This document shows positions 42,101 through 45,100 of a stretch of 64,000 bases of DNA, piece after piece. Made by a program: the position numbers and the translations under genes. Each line of letters starts with the position of its first letter. Position 1 is the first letter of the stretch. The stretch comes from Platycnemis pennipes (Eukaryota > Arthropoda > Insecta > Odonata > Platycnemididae). The stretch covers positions 112,737,271-112,801,270 of the forward strand of contig OW121851.1 of NCBI GenBank assembly GCA_933228895.1. The letters are read 5' to 3'. Below the pieces are notes generated by a model. That model made no database searches. It worked only from the letters and a program-made list of their open reading frames with translations, and was not told where the DNA came from.

Positions 42101-45100
42101 GATGCTGCCGTTGCTAATTGCCTCGTTCGCAGTGGTGCGATTACGTTTTGTTTGTATATACAATTTTAGTTCCCTCTTACAATCAAGAGGCTATAACCAC
42201 ATTATTTGAATTGTTATTCGCTTCTGAGTGTCACTCGTGCCATCTAATTTTGATCCAACTTCTTGTTTTGGTTTGTATTTTTTGGCACCTTCGCACACCT
42301 GTACCGAAGTCCACCAGTAAATCGGCTATTAACTTTCCCTTCGATGCCTTTTCAGTAATCCTCAACTTCCCACGACACGCTACCTCTTCCTTAAAGGATT
42401 AGACATCGTCATTGTAATGTTACCGAAGGAAACATATACAGCCGAGGAAATACGATACACGGCCGTGGATACGTGGCCGCGCAATGTGTTTGAAAAGGGT
42501 GTATAATTTGCATGAGGGTTTAACTTATGAGGGTTTAATATACTTTTTCATCAGGATATACTTTTAGCTTTTAATGTACTGATTTCAGCTTTTAACATTT
42601 TCTGAGTTTTGACGAAAATTTAATTCAGAAGAAATAAAATATTCAGATAATAGGAGCCCTTTTGGCGATCGGTCAGGGAAATTGACGAGTCCGTCAGGAA
42701 AAAGTCAGGGAAAGGTCAGGGAATTTGAAAATTGGATCTCAGTAGCCACCCTGTGTACAGTATGTTCAGTGCCTTCATAGACTATTAGGTCGAATACTCT
42801 TCTTAAAAGTAAACATATTCATGGGCTCTATTTTCATTATCTTGTATGTGAATGAGGACAGAGGGAACTAATTAGTGAAGTGTTAATATGTATTTAGTAC
42901 ACTGTGACCCATAGTACTCAGTGATATATATTCATTCTATCCAGGATTCTTTTACTCAGGCTGCCTTATTTCACATAATTATGACTGCACTTCTGTCTTT
43001 TGGCCTCAGCAGATATTTTTGTACAGGCTCTAATTTGTTGTTTTCCAATCATCATACTTTTCTCTAAATATTGAGCTGGGATATTATAATCTTTAGTAAT
43101 AATGAGCCCTTTGCTCTTATAGTCGTGTCAAATTATTAAGGAAATTGCCCATAACTTCTTTGTCATATTGTTTTGAATATTTTTCAAGATACGGAAGAAA
43201 TTTAAAAATTTGAGCCAACATACATTATTATATGCTTGTAGTTTAGCCACATTTTTTGATGGCATGAGTTGCCTAGAAGGGCATGAGATCATTCATGATA
43301 ATAAATATTCATTGGGGATTTTTGTTCATAGACTTATTCCAATCCTATTGTTTAAGATTCACTACCGAACAGACTTCAACCTCCAATACATTTCCTGTTA
43401 TGCACTTGCTTATAAACCTCAGTGTTATACACTTGTTTATAAATTTATAAACTTAATTTGTGCTTGATTGCATCAAATTCATTGAAGTTTAGTGTGAATA
43501 CATGAGATGGAATTTTAGCTCATGTTAATTTGATGGATGATGTTAATTTCTCAAAATTAATTTTAGCTATAGGTCAAAATGCTATGGACTGACTGTTAAT
43601 GGGGGCGTTTACTCGGAACCGAAATCGCAATTTTGTGCACGAAATTGTTAGATGGAAACGAAAAAAGAAATTTAGTGAAAAAATTAATATTCCAACCACA
43701 ACCTTTCACTCATAAATCAAAAATTAAAATAAGCAAAAGGTGACGCCCACCGAAAAAGTTGCTGTGATAACATTGACGTCACTTTCCTCCCGTCCTTGAC
43801 TGCTCTTATGGGAGGGGGAGGGAGTGGAGGGGGATTCTCGGAGGTCTGCTCGCACAGATGCTGTCGTAACTGTTCCGATTGGCAGAGTCAGCTGTGTCCC
43901 CCCCTTTGCGATAAGGCAAAGTGGCTTCGCGGGCTCAGTTGTGATTTGACGAAGTCGATATACGTCAGAGGTTGCTTCACACCCACTTTTCCAAAAGGGT
44001 TAAAAACATCAGTTTTTCGCCTCTTATAACTTGAGAAATAATTGACGGATCAAAAAATGGAAAAATACATGTCTTTTTATTTTACAAACTCTATCATATT
44101 CGGCAATAAAAAATATGGTAAATGACCCCATTTATCTTTCCCTAATGTCCATTACTCTACATTTTGATGTGAGTCAAATTTTATACAGTGAGCATGATAT
44201 CTGGAATATGAGGTTTAAACCATTAGTGTTAAGGTAATAACACTGCCTGTACCAGCAGTTCTTATTTCATGATTGAACTCAAAGTGACTGCTGACAGCAG
44301 CCACTTTGTGTTCAACCTACCAGCATATGCCAGGAAAACTTGCGATCTTTTTCCACAAAGTGACTGTTTACTTCGATGAAGCACCCATAAAATTCATGAA
44401 TAAATAGAAAATGTATTCATAATTCAGTAAAAACCAATACTCTTTTTACTGTGTATGATTTCACTGTTTATGCTGTGGAATAAGATGCTGGCTGTAAGTA
44501 TTTTTTCGTTCTTTTGAGCTCTTATAATTAAGAGTTTAAACAAGTTTAATGTATTTTTGGAGCACCAGCTAAGAAGCACCAATCATGATTGTAGTATTGA
44601 GTAGAAATGGCTATTTAGTTACTTTTGGTTAACATTTCATACTAAACTTAGTATTATAAAGATGATGCACAAATGATTAATGCATGAAGGGTTTAGCAAA
44701 TGGCCATTTCAGTGTTATTAAGGTAAATATATTCTTCTGATGTAAGCATCTTCTATTCTGATTATCTGTTTTAAGTATCTTTTTGTACCTTTAATTCCCT
44801 TAAAATACGATAAATTCATTCTGCTACTTGTCCAAGCAAGGCAGCTTTACAATAAAAATTGTTAATTTCTGAAGTAAAATTGAATTTTAAATGCATATTT
44901 AAGAAGTTAATAAAGTAATATCAGCATTAAAAATGGGATTTATGAGGTTAAAAATTATAAATTTCTTTGCAGGATGCTGGATGAATTTGGAAATGAATTA
45001 GAAAACAATGAATCTAAGATTGACTCAACTATGAAGAAAGTGGCCAAAGTTTTGCATATTTCTAATGGTTTGTAAAATCTTGACCCTTAAAAACCCATTC

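Larger units (their letters stand above)
38470..44972. other. STX6 intron 5
   Basis: 6.5 kb. Contains duplication copy B (39331-39610), MITE family 3 copy 2 (about 40733-40961), an inverted repeat at 41171-41503, a dispersed repeat end at 42665-42756 and MITE family 1 copy 3 (43598-44132). I see no additional coding exon. Confidence 0.5.
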
